Positions 1 to 7,579 of a stretch of DNA of 64,000 bases are shown piece after piece. Origin of the DNA: QHXQ01 sp036389395. Its GTDB lineage: Bacteria > Acidobacteriota > Blastocatellia > Pyrinomonadales > Pyrinomonadaceae. Position 1 is the stretch's first letter; the number at the start of each line of letters is the position of its first letter. The DNA is taken from positions 62,001-126,000 of the forward strand of contig DASVPY010000062.1 in NCBI GenBank assembly GCA_036389395.1. The letters run 5' to 3'. The translations under genes and the position numbers were made by a program. The notes under the pieces were generated by a model, which was not told where the DNA came from, searched no databases, and worked only from the letters and a program-made list of their open reading frames with translations.

Positions 1-144
1 CTCGCGCCGCAGGTAGCGCGCGGCCTGGCGATGCAACTCGTCATAGACCAGTGGCAGCAACTCGTCCAGCGCCGCGCGGTCGCCCGCGCCCCACTGGCGC
101 AACAGTCGTGTGATCTCTTGCGGCGCGCGCGCGGGCTGATCCAT
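1..144 (-). CDS. ECF-type RNA polymerase sigma factor, N-terminal part only (cut by window edge)
   Basis: The minus strand from an ATG at 144 reads open to base 1, giving 48 residues that begin MDQPARAPQEITRLL and continue through a region-2-like helix (LVYDELHRQAARYLRR). This matches the start of the extracytoplasmic-function sigma factors common in Acidobacteria (the TIGR02999-type family), whose first helices carry the same WxxGDxxALxxLxPLVYxELxxxA pattern. It would direct RNA polymerase to a dedicated promoter set, often with a neighbouring kinase or anti-sigma partner that lies outside this window. Region 4 and the partner cannot be seen. The recognition rests on a short stretch, but the pattern is distinctive. 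Confidence 0.75.
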   Translation of the reverse strand, partial: MDQPARAPQEITRLLRQWGAGDRAALDELLPLVYDELHRQAARYLRRE

Positions 145-403
145 TGCAACCTGCTTTCCGGTCGGCGGCGTGAGCGAGACTGTTATCAACTTATACCCGC
201 TCATACCGCAAGTCAACATTTCTTCTGAGTCGGGCTGGCGCGCGCCCGCCCGCCGGAAAATCATTTGAGACGATTTGGCGGCCCACGTCGCGCTAATTAA
301 TGAAGGGCGAGAATGCGCCTTCGAGCGGCGACCGGGACGGGGCGACAACGACGCCACCCCACGACGCAGCCACCACTCTGATTCTTAGCTGACGGAGGTC
401 ATC

Positions 404-841
404 ATGAAAAGCACAGCACTGCGCGTTTGTTCGACGGTCGGCGTTTTACTCTGGCTGGCGGTCGCATCCGCCCAGGCGCAAACCGCGACTCAGTACAGAG
501 GTCAAATCCCTTTCGCCTTCAGCGTCGGGCAGGAGACTTTCGCGGCCGGGGACTACGTCATTGAGTTAGCCAGTCCGCAGTCTAATCAGCGGACGCTGCT
601 CATCAGAAGCGCCACGGGCGGCGAGGCGCGCATGGTGCCGACAATCGCTCAAGTCCCGAACGCGAAAGGCGCGCCAGCTCGGCTCTTGTTCAACCGCTAC
701 GACCAGCTTTACTTTCTGGCCGAGATGCGGACGCCGACACTCGGCGCGAAGCTCTTCAAAGGAAAAGTTGAGCGGCACCGGGCCGAGCAACGCAACCACC
801 GTGCGCCACGCCGAGAGACGGTCGGTCTGCTTTCTCATTAA
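404..841 (+). CDS. Small exported protein of a type common in Acidobacteria
   Basis: This 145-residue protein starts with a clear signal peptide (charged MKSTALR, hydrophobic core, cleavage near AQAQ at about residue 26). A short beta-rich domain follows with the pattern IPFAFSVGQETFAAGDYVIE and later FNRYDQLYFLAEMRTP. That pattern is familiar from many exported acidobacterial proteins of unknown function. The start is supported by a GGAGGT Shine-Dalgarno sequence just upstream of the ATG. The gene stands alone, with a strong hairpin immediately downstream. No enzymatic motif is visible, so an envelope or secreted role is all that can be said. Confidence 0.7.
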   Translation: MKSTALRVCSTVGVLLWLAVASAQAQTATQYRGQIPFAFSVGQETFAAGDYVIELASPQSNQRTLLIRSATGGEARMVPTIAQVPNAKGAPARLLFNRYDQLYFLAEMRTPTLGAKLFKGKVERHRAEQRNHRAPRRETVGLLSH

Positions 842-859
842 GCCGGGGGTCTCGTTGGC

Positions 860-895
860 CCCGACGAGGCGCGGCACTGGCCGCGCCTCGTCGGG
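860..895. terminator. Perfect 15-bp hairpin after the exported-protein gene
   Basis: Bases 860-874 (cccgacgaggcgcgg) pair perfectly with 881-895, leaving a 6-base loop. It lies 18 bases after the stop codon of the upstream gene. There is no T-run behind it, so it may act as a factor-dependent stop or an mRNA 3' stabiliser rather than a classical intrinsic terminator. Confidence 0.6.
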
Positions 896-1035
896 CACAA
901 ATGGAGTGGCCTACTACAGCGGGAGTTCGCTGTACGACCCTCAGGTATTCGGGAACCGAAATCGCCGTCAGTCCCAAGGGCTACCGAAATCTACAATTGA
1001 CGGTCATCCAGGTGAGCAATCAGCCGGTGAAGTGA

Positions 1036-3648
1036 TCAGGCGGAGCGCAGCGTGCGCCGCAGGTCGCCGCCCGCGTCGTCCTCTTCCGCCAGGCGGCGCA
1101 GCTCGTAGAGTTTCATCAAGGCTTCGACCGGCGCGAGCGTGTTGAGGTCGAGTTCGAGGAGCGCGTTGACGAGTTGCGTCTCGCGCTCGCTCGCCGGCGC
1201 GGCGCGCAACGGCTTCACGGTTTCACCTTGCGGCGCGCGCGTGCCGGCCTGCGTCTCGTAGTCGCGCAGCAACTCTTCGGCGCGGCGGACGACGGGGCGC
1301 GGGAGGCCTGCGAGCTTGGCGGCGTAGACGCCGTAGCTGCGCTCGGCCGTGCCCGGCGTGATGCGGTAGAGGAAGCGCAACTCGTCGCCTTCTTCGGCGA
1401 TCTCGACGCGCAGGTTGGCGACGCGCGGGAGGACTGCGGCGACCGCCGTCAGCTCGTGGTAGTGGGTGGCGAAGAGGGTGCGCGGGCGCAGGTCTGGGTG
1501 GTTGTGCAGGTATTCGAGGACGGCGCGCGCCACCGCCAGCCCGTCGTAGGTCGAAGTGCCGCGCCCAAGTTCGTCCAACAGGACGAGCGAGCGCGGCGTG
1601 GCGTGGTGGAGGATGTGCGCCGTCTCGACCATCTCGGTCATGAAGGTGGACTCGCCGCTGCCGATGCGGTCGTAGAGACCTATGCGCGTGAAGATGCGAT
1701 CACACAAGCCCACACTCGCCTCCGCCGCGGGCACGTAGCTGCCCGCCTGCGCCATGAGGACGATGAGCGCGGTCTGGCGCAGGTACGTTGACTTGCCCGA
1801 CATGTTCGGGCCAGTGATGAGCGCGATGTCGGGCGTGTCCGCGCCGCCCAGGGACGTGTCGTTGGCGACGAACGGTTCTTCAGTCGCGGCGCGTTCTAAG
1901 ACCGGGTGGCGACCGGCGCGTATGCGTAGTGCCGTCGTGTCGGTCAGAGCCGGGCGCGCGTAGTTGTGGCGCGCGGCCACTTCGGCGAAAGAGGCGACGG
2001 CGTCGAGGTAGGCGACCGTCGCGGCGGCGGCGAGGATGTCCGGGCGGTGGCGGCCGATCTCGCCGCAGACTTGGCGGAAGATGCTGCCTTCGAGTTCCGC
2101 GATCCGCTCCTGCGCGTTCGTGACGAGCGACTCGTACTCCTTCAGCTCAAGCGTGATGAAACGCTCGGCGTTCGTCAACGTCTGCTTGCGCGTGTAGCCG
2201 GCGGGGACGAGGTGCAGGTTCGGCTTCGTGACCTCGATGAAGTGGCCGAAGATTTTGTTGTAGCCGACGCGCAGGCTCTTGATGCCGGTGCGCGCGCGCT
2301 CGCGCTGCTCAAGCTCTGCGAGGTACGTCTTGCCGTTGCGCAAAAGCTCGCGCAGGCGATCCAGCTCTTCGGAAAAACCGTCGCGGATGATGTTGACGCC
2401 CTCGGCGCGGCGCGGCAACTCTTCGCGCAGGGCGGCGCGGATCGCTTTGACCGCCGCCTCGCACGTCGGCAGCGCCGCGAGCGCCGCGCCGAAGCGCGTC
2501 GTGTTCTGCTGAAGCACCGCGCGCACGCGCGGGATGGCTTCGAGTCCCTGGCAGAGCGCCAACACCTCTTGCGGCGACGCGGCGTTGGCGCGCGCGCGGC
2601 CCGACAGTCTTTCGAGATCGTGTACCAGCTCAAGCGCGGCGGCGAACTCTGCGCGGGCCGCCTCGTGGTCGCGGAACCAGCCGACGTGCTCGTGGCGGCG
2701 CGCGAGTTCGGCCAGATCAAGTAACGGCTGGCGCAGCCATTGGCGCAGGCGGCGGCCGCCCATCGCCGTGCGCGTCACGTCGAGCGCGTGCAGCAAGGAC
2801 GTTGCGCCGCCGCCCGCGCCCTCGAAGACTTCGAGGCTGCGCAAGGTGTGCGCGTCGAGCTGCATGTAGCTGGTCGTGTGGTAGCTCGCGAGGCGCGTGA
2901 GTTGGCCGGCGGCGTGCGTCTGCGTGTCGCGCAGGTAGGAGATGATCGCGCCCGCGGCGGCCGTGGCGAGCGGCCAACGCTCAAGACCGAAAGCCTTCAG
3001 GCTGCGCGCGCCGAAGTGATGCAGGACGGCGGAGCGCGCGAGTTGCGGCGCGAAGTAGTCGTCGCTGCAACGCGTCTGCGCGCCGGGCAAGGCGTCGGCC
3101 GCGTTGTCCAGACTGCGCGCGACGAGCAGCTCGGCGGGCGCGACGCGCTCAAGCTCGACGGCGGCGGCCTCTGCGTCAAGCTCGGTCGCGGCGAACTCGC
3201 CCGTGGTCACGTCGGCGTAGGCGAGTCCGGCGCGGCGGCCGTCGGTCGTGTAGGCGGCGAGGTAGTTGTTGACCTTGCTGCGCAACAGCCCCGGCTCGAT
3301 GACCGTGCCCGGCGTGACGACGCGCACCACGTCGCGCTCGATCAGACCGCGCCCCGCCGCGCCCTTCACCGGCGCGTCGGTCAGTTGTTCGCAGATGGCG
3401 ACGCGGTGGCCCTTGTTGATGAGCCGCGCGAGGTAACGTTCGAGGCTGTGGTGCGGGACGCCCGCGAGAGGCACGCGCAGGTTCTTGCCCATCGGCTTCG
3501 AGGTCAGGACGATGCCGAGTTCGCGTGCGACCGTGCGCGCGTCGTCGTCGAAGGCTTCGTAGAAGTCGCCGATGCGGAAGAGGAGGATGGCGTCCGGGTG
3601 GCGGCGCTTGATCTCAAGGTACTGCCTGCGCAGGGGCGTGCCGGTCAT
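1036..3648 (-). CDS. mutS: DNA mismatch repair protein MutS
   Basis: The product is 870 residues, close to the usual MutS length. The N-terminal mismatch-binding domain has the Phe-x-Glu motif (GDFYE, F29/E31) that wedges into mispaired DNA. The connector, lever and clamp domains follow. The C-terminal ATPase has Walker A GPNMSGKST near residue 611, a Walker B/signature block (LLDELGRGTSTYDG) and the ATHYHEL H-loop. It recognises mismatches and recruits MutL in the cytoplasm. The start is the ATG of MTGTPLRRQYLEIKRRHPD, not an upstream codon; it overlaps the TGA of the preceding gene in an ATGA junction, implying translational coupling. mutL is not in the window. Confidence 0.97.
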   Translation of the reverse strand: MTGTPLRRQYLEIKRRHPDAILLFRIGDFYEAFDDDARTVARELGIVLTSKPMGKNLRVPLAGVPHHSLERYLARLINKGHRVAICEQLTDAPVKGAAGRGLIERDVVRVVTPGTVIEPGLLRSKVNNYLAAYTTDGRRAGLAYADVTTGEFAATELDAEAAAVELERVAPAELLVARSLDNAADALPGAQTRCSDDYFAPQLARSAVLHHFGARSLKAFGLERWPLATAAAGAIISYLRDTQTHAAGQLTRLASYHTTSYMQLDAHTLRSLEVFEGAGGGATSLLHALDVTRTAMGGRRLRQWLRQPLLDLAELARRHEHVGWFRDHEAARAEFAAALELVHDLERLSGRARANAASPQEVLALCQGLEAIPRVRAVLQQNTTRFGAALAALPTCEAAVKAIRAALREELPRRAEGVNIIRDGFSEELDRLRELLRNGKTYLAELEQRERARTGIKSLRVGYNKIFGHFIEVTKPNLHLVPAGYTRKQTLTNAERFITLELKEYESLVTNAQERIAELEGSIFRQVCGEIGRHRPDILAAAATVAYLDAVASFAEVAARHNYARPALTDTTALRIRAGRHPVLERAATEEPFVANDTSLGGADTPDIALITGPNMSGKSTYLRQTALIVLMAQAGSYVPAAEASVGLCDRIFTRIGLYDRIGSGESTFMTEMVETAHILHHATPRSLVLLDELGRGTSTYDGLAVARAVLEYLHNHPDLRPRTLFATHYHELTAVAAVLPRVANLRVEIAEEGDELRFLYRITPGTAERSYGVYAAKLAGLPRPVVRRAEELLRDYETQAGTRAPQGETVKPLRAAPASERETQLVNALLELDLNTLAPVEALMKLYELRRLAEEDDAGGDLRRTLRSA

Positions 3649-4379
3649 CGCTCGGAGATTAACGCCAGCAGGTCGGCGACGGAGGCGAGCGCCCGGTGCA
3701 GGCGGTGCAACTGCTCGAAGCTGAGGATGTTGGTGACGCGCCCGATCTCGTGGAACGCGCCCGCGCGGGCGGCGCTCAACTGCGTCTGCGCGCGGTTCGT
3801 GTCGCGCTCGCTGGCGACGACCAGGAAGGGCTTCGAGCGCTGCGCGTCGTAGGCGCGCTTGAGCTTGGCGAGCGCGGCGTCCACGTTGCCCTTGCGCTGC
3901 ACCTCGAAGATGTGGCTGAGCCGGCGGCTCGCGGCGTCGGCGCGCCAGACCACGTCGTAGTAGTCGAACTCGACTTCGGCGTGGTAGCCGAGCGCCGCGC
4001 CGATCTCGACAAGCATCCGCTGCACGTCGGCGTGCGTGAACGAAGAGGGGCCGGCCTCTTCGGCGTCCGCGGGCGCGGCGAAGGAGAAGCTGGGCGCTTC
4101 TTCGGCGACGCGGCGGCGGCCTTGCTGCGTTATGGCCCAGAGGCCGCGCCGGTCGCGCGTGATCTGGCGCTGGTCGTCGAGCGCGCGGCCGGCGCGCTGG
4201 ACGTGCCGCCGCCACGCGCGCAACTCGCCGTTGGAGCGCGCGCGGCGCGCGGCGTCGGCGAAGTGCGGGAAGTAGGCGACGAGCCGCTGGTAGAGGAAGC
4301 GCACGTCGTCGCGCCCGCCCGTGGCGACGAGTTCTTGCAGGATCGGGAGTTCGAGCCGGGCGATGCCGGGCAGCGTCAT
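3645..4379 (-). CDS. Winged-helix plus PD-(D/E)XK nuclease-like protein, coupled to mutS
   Basis: This 244-residue protein is not from a family I can name with certainty. Residues 10-92 look like a winged-helix/Mrr-N-type DNA-binding domain (ending RRGLWAITQQGRRR). Residues 115-215 look like a restriction-endonuclease-like fold: a strand with Asp142 (YYDVVW) followed by E159-V-Q-R-K163, which resembles the acidic/lysine cluster of PD-(D/E)XK enzymes with a Gln variant. The stop codon overlaps the mutS start (ATGA), so both are made from one message. I chose the ATG at 4379 over a TTG 36 bases further upstream. Nuclease activity and a repair role are inferences. Confidence 0.7.
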   Translation of the reverse strand: MTLPGIARLELPILQELVATGGRDDVRFLYQRLVAYFPHFADAARRARSNGELRAWRRHVQRAGRALDDQRQITRDRRGLWAITQQGRRRVAEEAPSFSFAAPADAEEAGPSSFTHADVQRMLVEIGAALGYHAEVEFDYYDVVWRADAASRRLSHIFEVQRKGNVDAALAKLKRAYDAQRSKPFLVVASERDTNRAQTQLSAARAGAFHEIGRVTNILSFEQLHRLHRALASVADLLALISER

Positions 4380-4593
4380 GGCGTTTCTGGTGACGGGAGC
4401 GGAACAGGGTCTCAAGTGCGGCCTTACGCCCTTACGTCCGCCAAGTTACAGGAGAGACGATGAGAAAGGCAAGCGGCAAGCACCGCGGCCGGCGCACACC
4501 AACGGGCAAGTATACTGAGGGGTGGAGGCGGGGAGCACGCCTACCGCGAAGCAATCGCCGGGGCTTGCTCTATTTCAGCCGGTCTGACGCAAA

Positions 4594-5760
4594 CTATGGC
4601 GCTGAAACTAAGAACACGTCCCAGGCCCAGCGCCCGACCTGCGCGCCGTGTACGTCGCGCACCTTGGCCCGGTAGCGGAAGCGGTTGCCGTACTCGTCCG
4701 TGCGCTTCGACTCTTTGTAACTCAAGTCTAAGGCGGCGACGCCGAGCGCCGGCAAAGCGTGCAACTCACCTACTTCTGACAGGCCGTTGTCGTTCGCGTC
4801 CTGCCATAAGCGCAAGCTGGCGAAGGCGGCGTCGCGGCCGTCAATGACGCCGTCGCCGTTGCCGCCATGCGCCGCCCGGTCGTACTCGGCCAAGGCGCGG
4901 AACCCGTTCGGCTGCTCCCCGGCCGATGGGGCGGGTTGCGGCGTGAGGTTGCCGAACAACTCCTGCCCGTTGTCTACCGTGCCGTTCCCGTTACGATCCA
5001 GAGCCAGCCAAGCGTCATCAGAGCCGACGGCAATCCACGACAAGCGCTCCGGCAACCCGTCACCGTCGAGGTCAAACTGCACCCCGCCCGCATTGTCGGT
5101 GAGGCGGAAGCCGTCGCCGTTCACGTCCACCACGACCGGCGAGTCGAGGTTGACGCAGCGGCAGAAGTCGAAATCCCAGTAGGTCTGCGCCGAGCAGGCG
5201 TGCCAGGCGCATTGGCTGGCGGAGCAGGTGTTAGCCGTGAAGTTAAAATAGCCCCCCGCCCCCTCACATTCTTCCGGGGTTATATCGGCTATCTGCCCGC
5301 AGAACCAATCACATTCGGGTTCTTTCAGCCACAAGCAATCGTTACCGGGGCGCGGGCGTCTTGTGTTAGGGCACGGCGTCGGCGTCGGCGTCGGGGCCAC
5401 GTTGCAACCGTCACAGTTCCTAAAAAAGACGTGGGGCGAGTCATCACAGTCTTCGTAGGATATGACCGAGTTGATGTAATCGGTGCCGCCCGGTCGCATG
5501 GTACAAGAGCATTGGCAGTTATGAACCTGGCAGCCTTGGTTGACACAGGCCGTGCCCCCTTGCGTGAGGGTATCGTCGCACCTCCGCGTCCGCATGAGAA
5601 TACTGCACATAGTTTCGCCGGTATTATTCGTGCCGGTGCTCGTGCTGCATTGGTACATCTCCTTACAATTCCTGATGCGGATTTGTTGTTGGGCGTTACT
5701 GCCCAGATAGAACATCGCGCCACAACTGAGCACGCAACAAAAAAGCCCCACAACCCGCAT
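4594..5760 (-). CDS. Exported Cys-rich protein with Ca-binding-like Asp repeats
   Basis: The product is 388 residues with an N-terminal hydrophobic signal (cleavage near SNAQQ). The first half of the mature protein carries about 22 cysteines, several in CxC and CxxC spacing, then a (PT)n linker near residue 125. The second half holds EF-hand/dockerin-like loops: DVNGDGF, DLDGDGLPE, DRNGNGTVDNGQELFGN, GNGDGVIDGRD and DANDNGLSE. This C-terminal pattern is common in secreted acidobacterial proteins and suggests calcium binding. GAGGTG lies 4 bases before the ATG. It is last in a three-gene run behind a thioredoxin-like protein, which could handle its disulfides. Function unknown. Confidence 0.75.
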   Translation of the reverse strand: MRVVGLFCCVLSCGAMFYLGSNAQQQIRIRNCKEMYQCSTSTGTNNTGETMCSILMRTRRCDDTLTQGGTACVNQGCQVHNCQCSCTMRPGGTDYINSVISYEDCDDSPHVFFRNCDGCNVAPTPTPTPCPNTRRPRPGNDCLWLKEPECDWFCGQIADITPEECEGAGGYFNFTANTCSASQCAWHACSAQTYWDFDFCRCVNLDSPVVVDVNGDGFRLTDNAGGVQFDLDGDGLPERLSWIAVGSDDAWLALDRNGNGTVDNGQELFGNLTPQPAPSAGEQPNGFRALAEYDRAAHGGNGDGVIDGRDAAFASLRLWQDANDNGLSEVGELHALPALGVAALDLSYKESKRTDEYGNRFRYRAKVRDVHGAQVGRWAWDVFLVSAP

Positions 5761-5880
5761 TACGCACCTCTTCGAGAAGCTGGATAGGCGGCCCCGCGCG
5801 CCGAAGACTAGCTAGCGCCCTTGTGCGTCTCAAGTAGCTGATATGTCTCTGCGCCCCGACAGAGAGGTAATGAAGGGCAG

Positions 5881-6648
5881 TTACCGCATGCGCAGCAGCC
5901 TTTTCACTTCCTCCGCGCCACCGGCCTGATACCTTTTATTCAGGATGTTCCGGTATGATTTAGCCCCTAGCTGCTGGTTCTCATTTGCGAGGTTTACTTC
6001 GGCCGGCAAGGCTTGCTCTCTCTCCAAGAGCGGGGCGCAGTCGGAAACCGCGTCCCCACTTCGGGCACACTTTTGACTCAACCAGCTTTTGTATTTAGCC
6101 GCGCCCGCACGGAAATCTTGAATCATGCGGATACTTTGTTGATTCGAGCCGAAGCCGGCGCGGCCGTCGAATTCGACGTAATCTATTTTGGCCTCCACGC
6201 TGACAACAGTTGCGCCGGCGTAGGAAACAGGCCCCGGCAGCGCCACGGTCTTTTCCTCCCTCGGCCCGGTGGTTTTATCCAGCCCGTCGAACCCGCCCCC
6301 GACCAGGCTGACGAACATGGACGAATACTCTTCCTGGTTTTCTGCGCCGCCGCTCTCGTACGTGATCGTGTAGCCGACACTCCCGGCGGTAATGTTCCTC
6401 GTCGTGTTATTCACCAGCCTGCAATCAAGTTCAACAGCTTCGTCTCTGGTGATGTGCGCCGACCCGCACCGTATGGTTACGAGGGCTGAGTTTGCTGTGG
6501 TCTGTAGTTGTTCCGAGATATTCACCGGCAGGTAGCGATCAACCGGCTGTTGTTGCCCGGCCCGCCCGGCGAAGACCCAGAAGGCCAAGCAAAGGAAACA
6601 CAAGATGAAGAACTTAAGGGTGAGCCGATAACTCGACTGTTCAGGCAT
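5881..6648 (-). CDS. Membrane-anchored or exported protein of unknown function
   Basis: The 255-residue product has a short basic N-terminus and a hydrophobic stretch (about residues 10-30) that could be a signal peptide or a signal anchor, then a soluble domain. Residues 50-170 appear to be a beta-sandwich (alternating short strands such as SALVTIRCGSAHI, AVELDCRLVNNT). The C-terminus is helical and charged, ending VKRLLRMR. The start has a strong purine-rich Shine-Dalgarno stretch (GGAGGGGGAGAG). It sits 27 bases downstream of the thioredoxin-like gene and 120 bases upstream of the Cys-rich gene, so the three probably form an operon. I do not recognise the family. Confidence 0.65.
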   Translation of the reverse strand: MPEQSSYRLTLKFFILCFLCLAFWVFAGRAGQQQPVDRYLPVNISEQLQTTANSALVTIRCGSAHITRDEAVELDCRLVNNTTRNITAGSVGYTITYESGGAENQEEYSSMFVSLVGGGFDGLDKTTGPREEKTVALPGPVSYAGATVVSVEAKIDYVEFDGRAGFGSNQQSIRMIQDFRAGAAKYKSWLSQKCARSGDAVSDCAPLLEREQALPAEVNLANENQQLGAKSYRNILNKRYQAGGAEEVKRLLRMR

Positions 6649-6675
6649 AATTCTCTCCCCCTCCTGCCGGCGCGG

Positions 6676-7206
6676 CTAATCCTGCGCAGGAGCATGGCGC
6701 ACTTGCTCAAGCACCGCTGTCTCTTGCTCCGCCGGCAACTGCCCGAACCAGGTGTTCAGCACGGTGCCGTTATTATCAATCAAGAACAGCGTAGGCGTGC
6801 CGCTAACGCCAAGAGAGGCCAGCGGGGCCTGCTTCACTTCATCCACAGAGAGGCCCAGGCGGTCGAGATACTTTTGGCCTTCAGCCACCGGCTGCGGGAG
6901 CACGGCGACCAGGTGCACGCCTCCGCGCTCTTTAATGAGCTGCCGATAAAACGGGGCACTGTCGGAGCAGAAATGGCAGGTGGTGGATAGGGCCAGCAGG
7001 AGCGTCCGCCCATTCTTCGACCACTCGACACCGGACAAGGCCAGCCGCTCACCGACCCGAGTTTCAACACCTTGGGGTGCAGGGCTATTATTGAGCGGCG
7101 GATTGTGGAGCAAATAGTTCTTTACGAGTACGACACTCAGCAAGATGGCAACAACGATAATCGCGAGGTTTGCGAGCAGGTCGGTGAGTTTTCTAATGCC
7201 GTCCAT
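6676..7206 (-). CDS. Membrane-anchored thioredoxin-like (TlpA-type) protein
   Basis: The 176-residue product has one N-terminal transmembrane segment (about residues 11-32) and an extracytoplasmic thioredoxin-fold domain. The active-site motif is C-H-F-C (STTCHFCSD), and the conserved cis-proline region appears as SGTPTLFLID. Such proteins reduce or oxidise thiols in the envelope. It heads a three-gene run that ends with a protein containing about 22 cysteines, so a role in that protein's disulfide status is a reasonable inference. The local base composition is lower in G+C than the flanking mutS and ftsH regions. Confidence 0.8.
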   Translation of the reverse strand: MDGIRKLTDLLANLAIIVVAILLSVVLVKNYLLHNPPLNNSPAPQGVETRVGERLALSGVEWSKNGRTLLLALSTTCHFCSDSAPFYRQLIKERGGVHLVAVLPQPVAEGQKYLDRLGLSVDEVKQAPLASLGVSGTPTLFLIDNNGTVLNTWFGQLPAEQETAVLEQVRHAPAQD

Positions 7207-7579
7207 GACGATTTAGTGGCCGAGGGCAACCAGACGCTGAGGCCATCGAAGTAAGCGATTGACTGCGCACTCGGCTTATACGACCATCGGGTCTCGCCTG
7301 TCAAGACAATCTCATTACTGGTCGTGGCGCACACTGGCCCCAAGGGGGCGGGTGGGCCTCGTGTAGCGCCTTCATTAGCTATTAAGCCGTTCTCTGTCCT
7401 GGCTCGGCAGACAAACTGGAGCGGTGTGCGGTCGAGTGTGGTGCGCCGCCAGTTTCCCACCGAGGACACGGGGAAGAAGCCGCCTGCTTTTTGGGCGGAA
7501 GACAGAGCCGGGCGGCAGGCTGACCCTGCGCCCGGCTCTGGCACTAGCTCCGGTCTCTTTGGCTTTTAGCCTTTGGCTG
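7207..7579. other. Intergenic region with a hairpin downstream of ftsH
   Basis: No convincing gene is present. Bases 7504-7513 (agagccgggc) pair with 7530-7539, extended by an inner gcagg/ccctgc pairing. A smaller CCGCC/GGCGG hairpin follows at about 7481-7498. Both lie just after the ftsH stop on the minus strand and may end its transcript. The rest, adjacent to 7206, must carry the promoter of the three-gene run; no clear -35/-10 pair could be assigned. Confidence 0.5.

Noticed and set aside
404..841. Frameshift near the end of the small exported protein
   Set aside because: The C-terminal 25 residues are Arg-rich and at first looked out of frame, but they fit the basic tail seen in similar proteins and are followed by a clean stop and hairpin.
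901..1035. A 44-codon plus-strand frame after the exported-protein hairpin (MEWPTTAGVRC...)
   Set aside because: The end (YRNLQLTVIQVSNQPVK) looks faintly protein-like and could be a gene remnant, but it is short, lacks a Shine-Dalgarno sequence and cannot be matched to a family.
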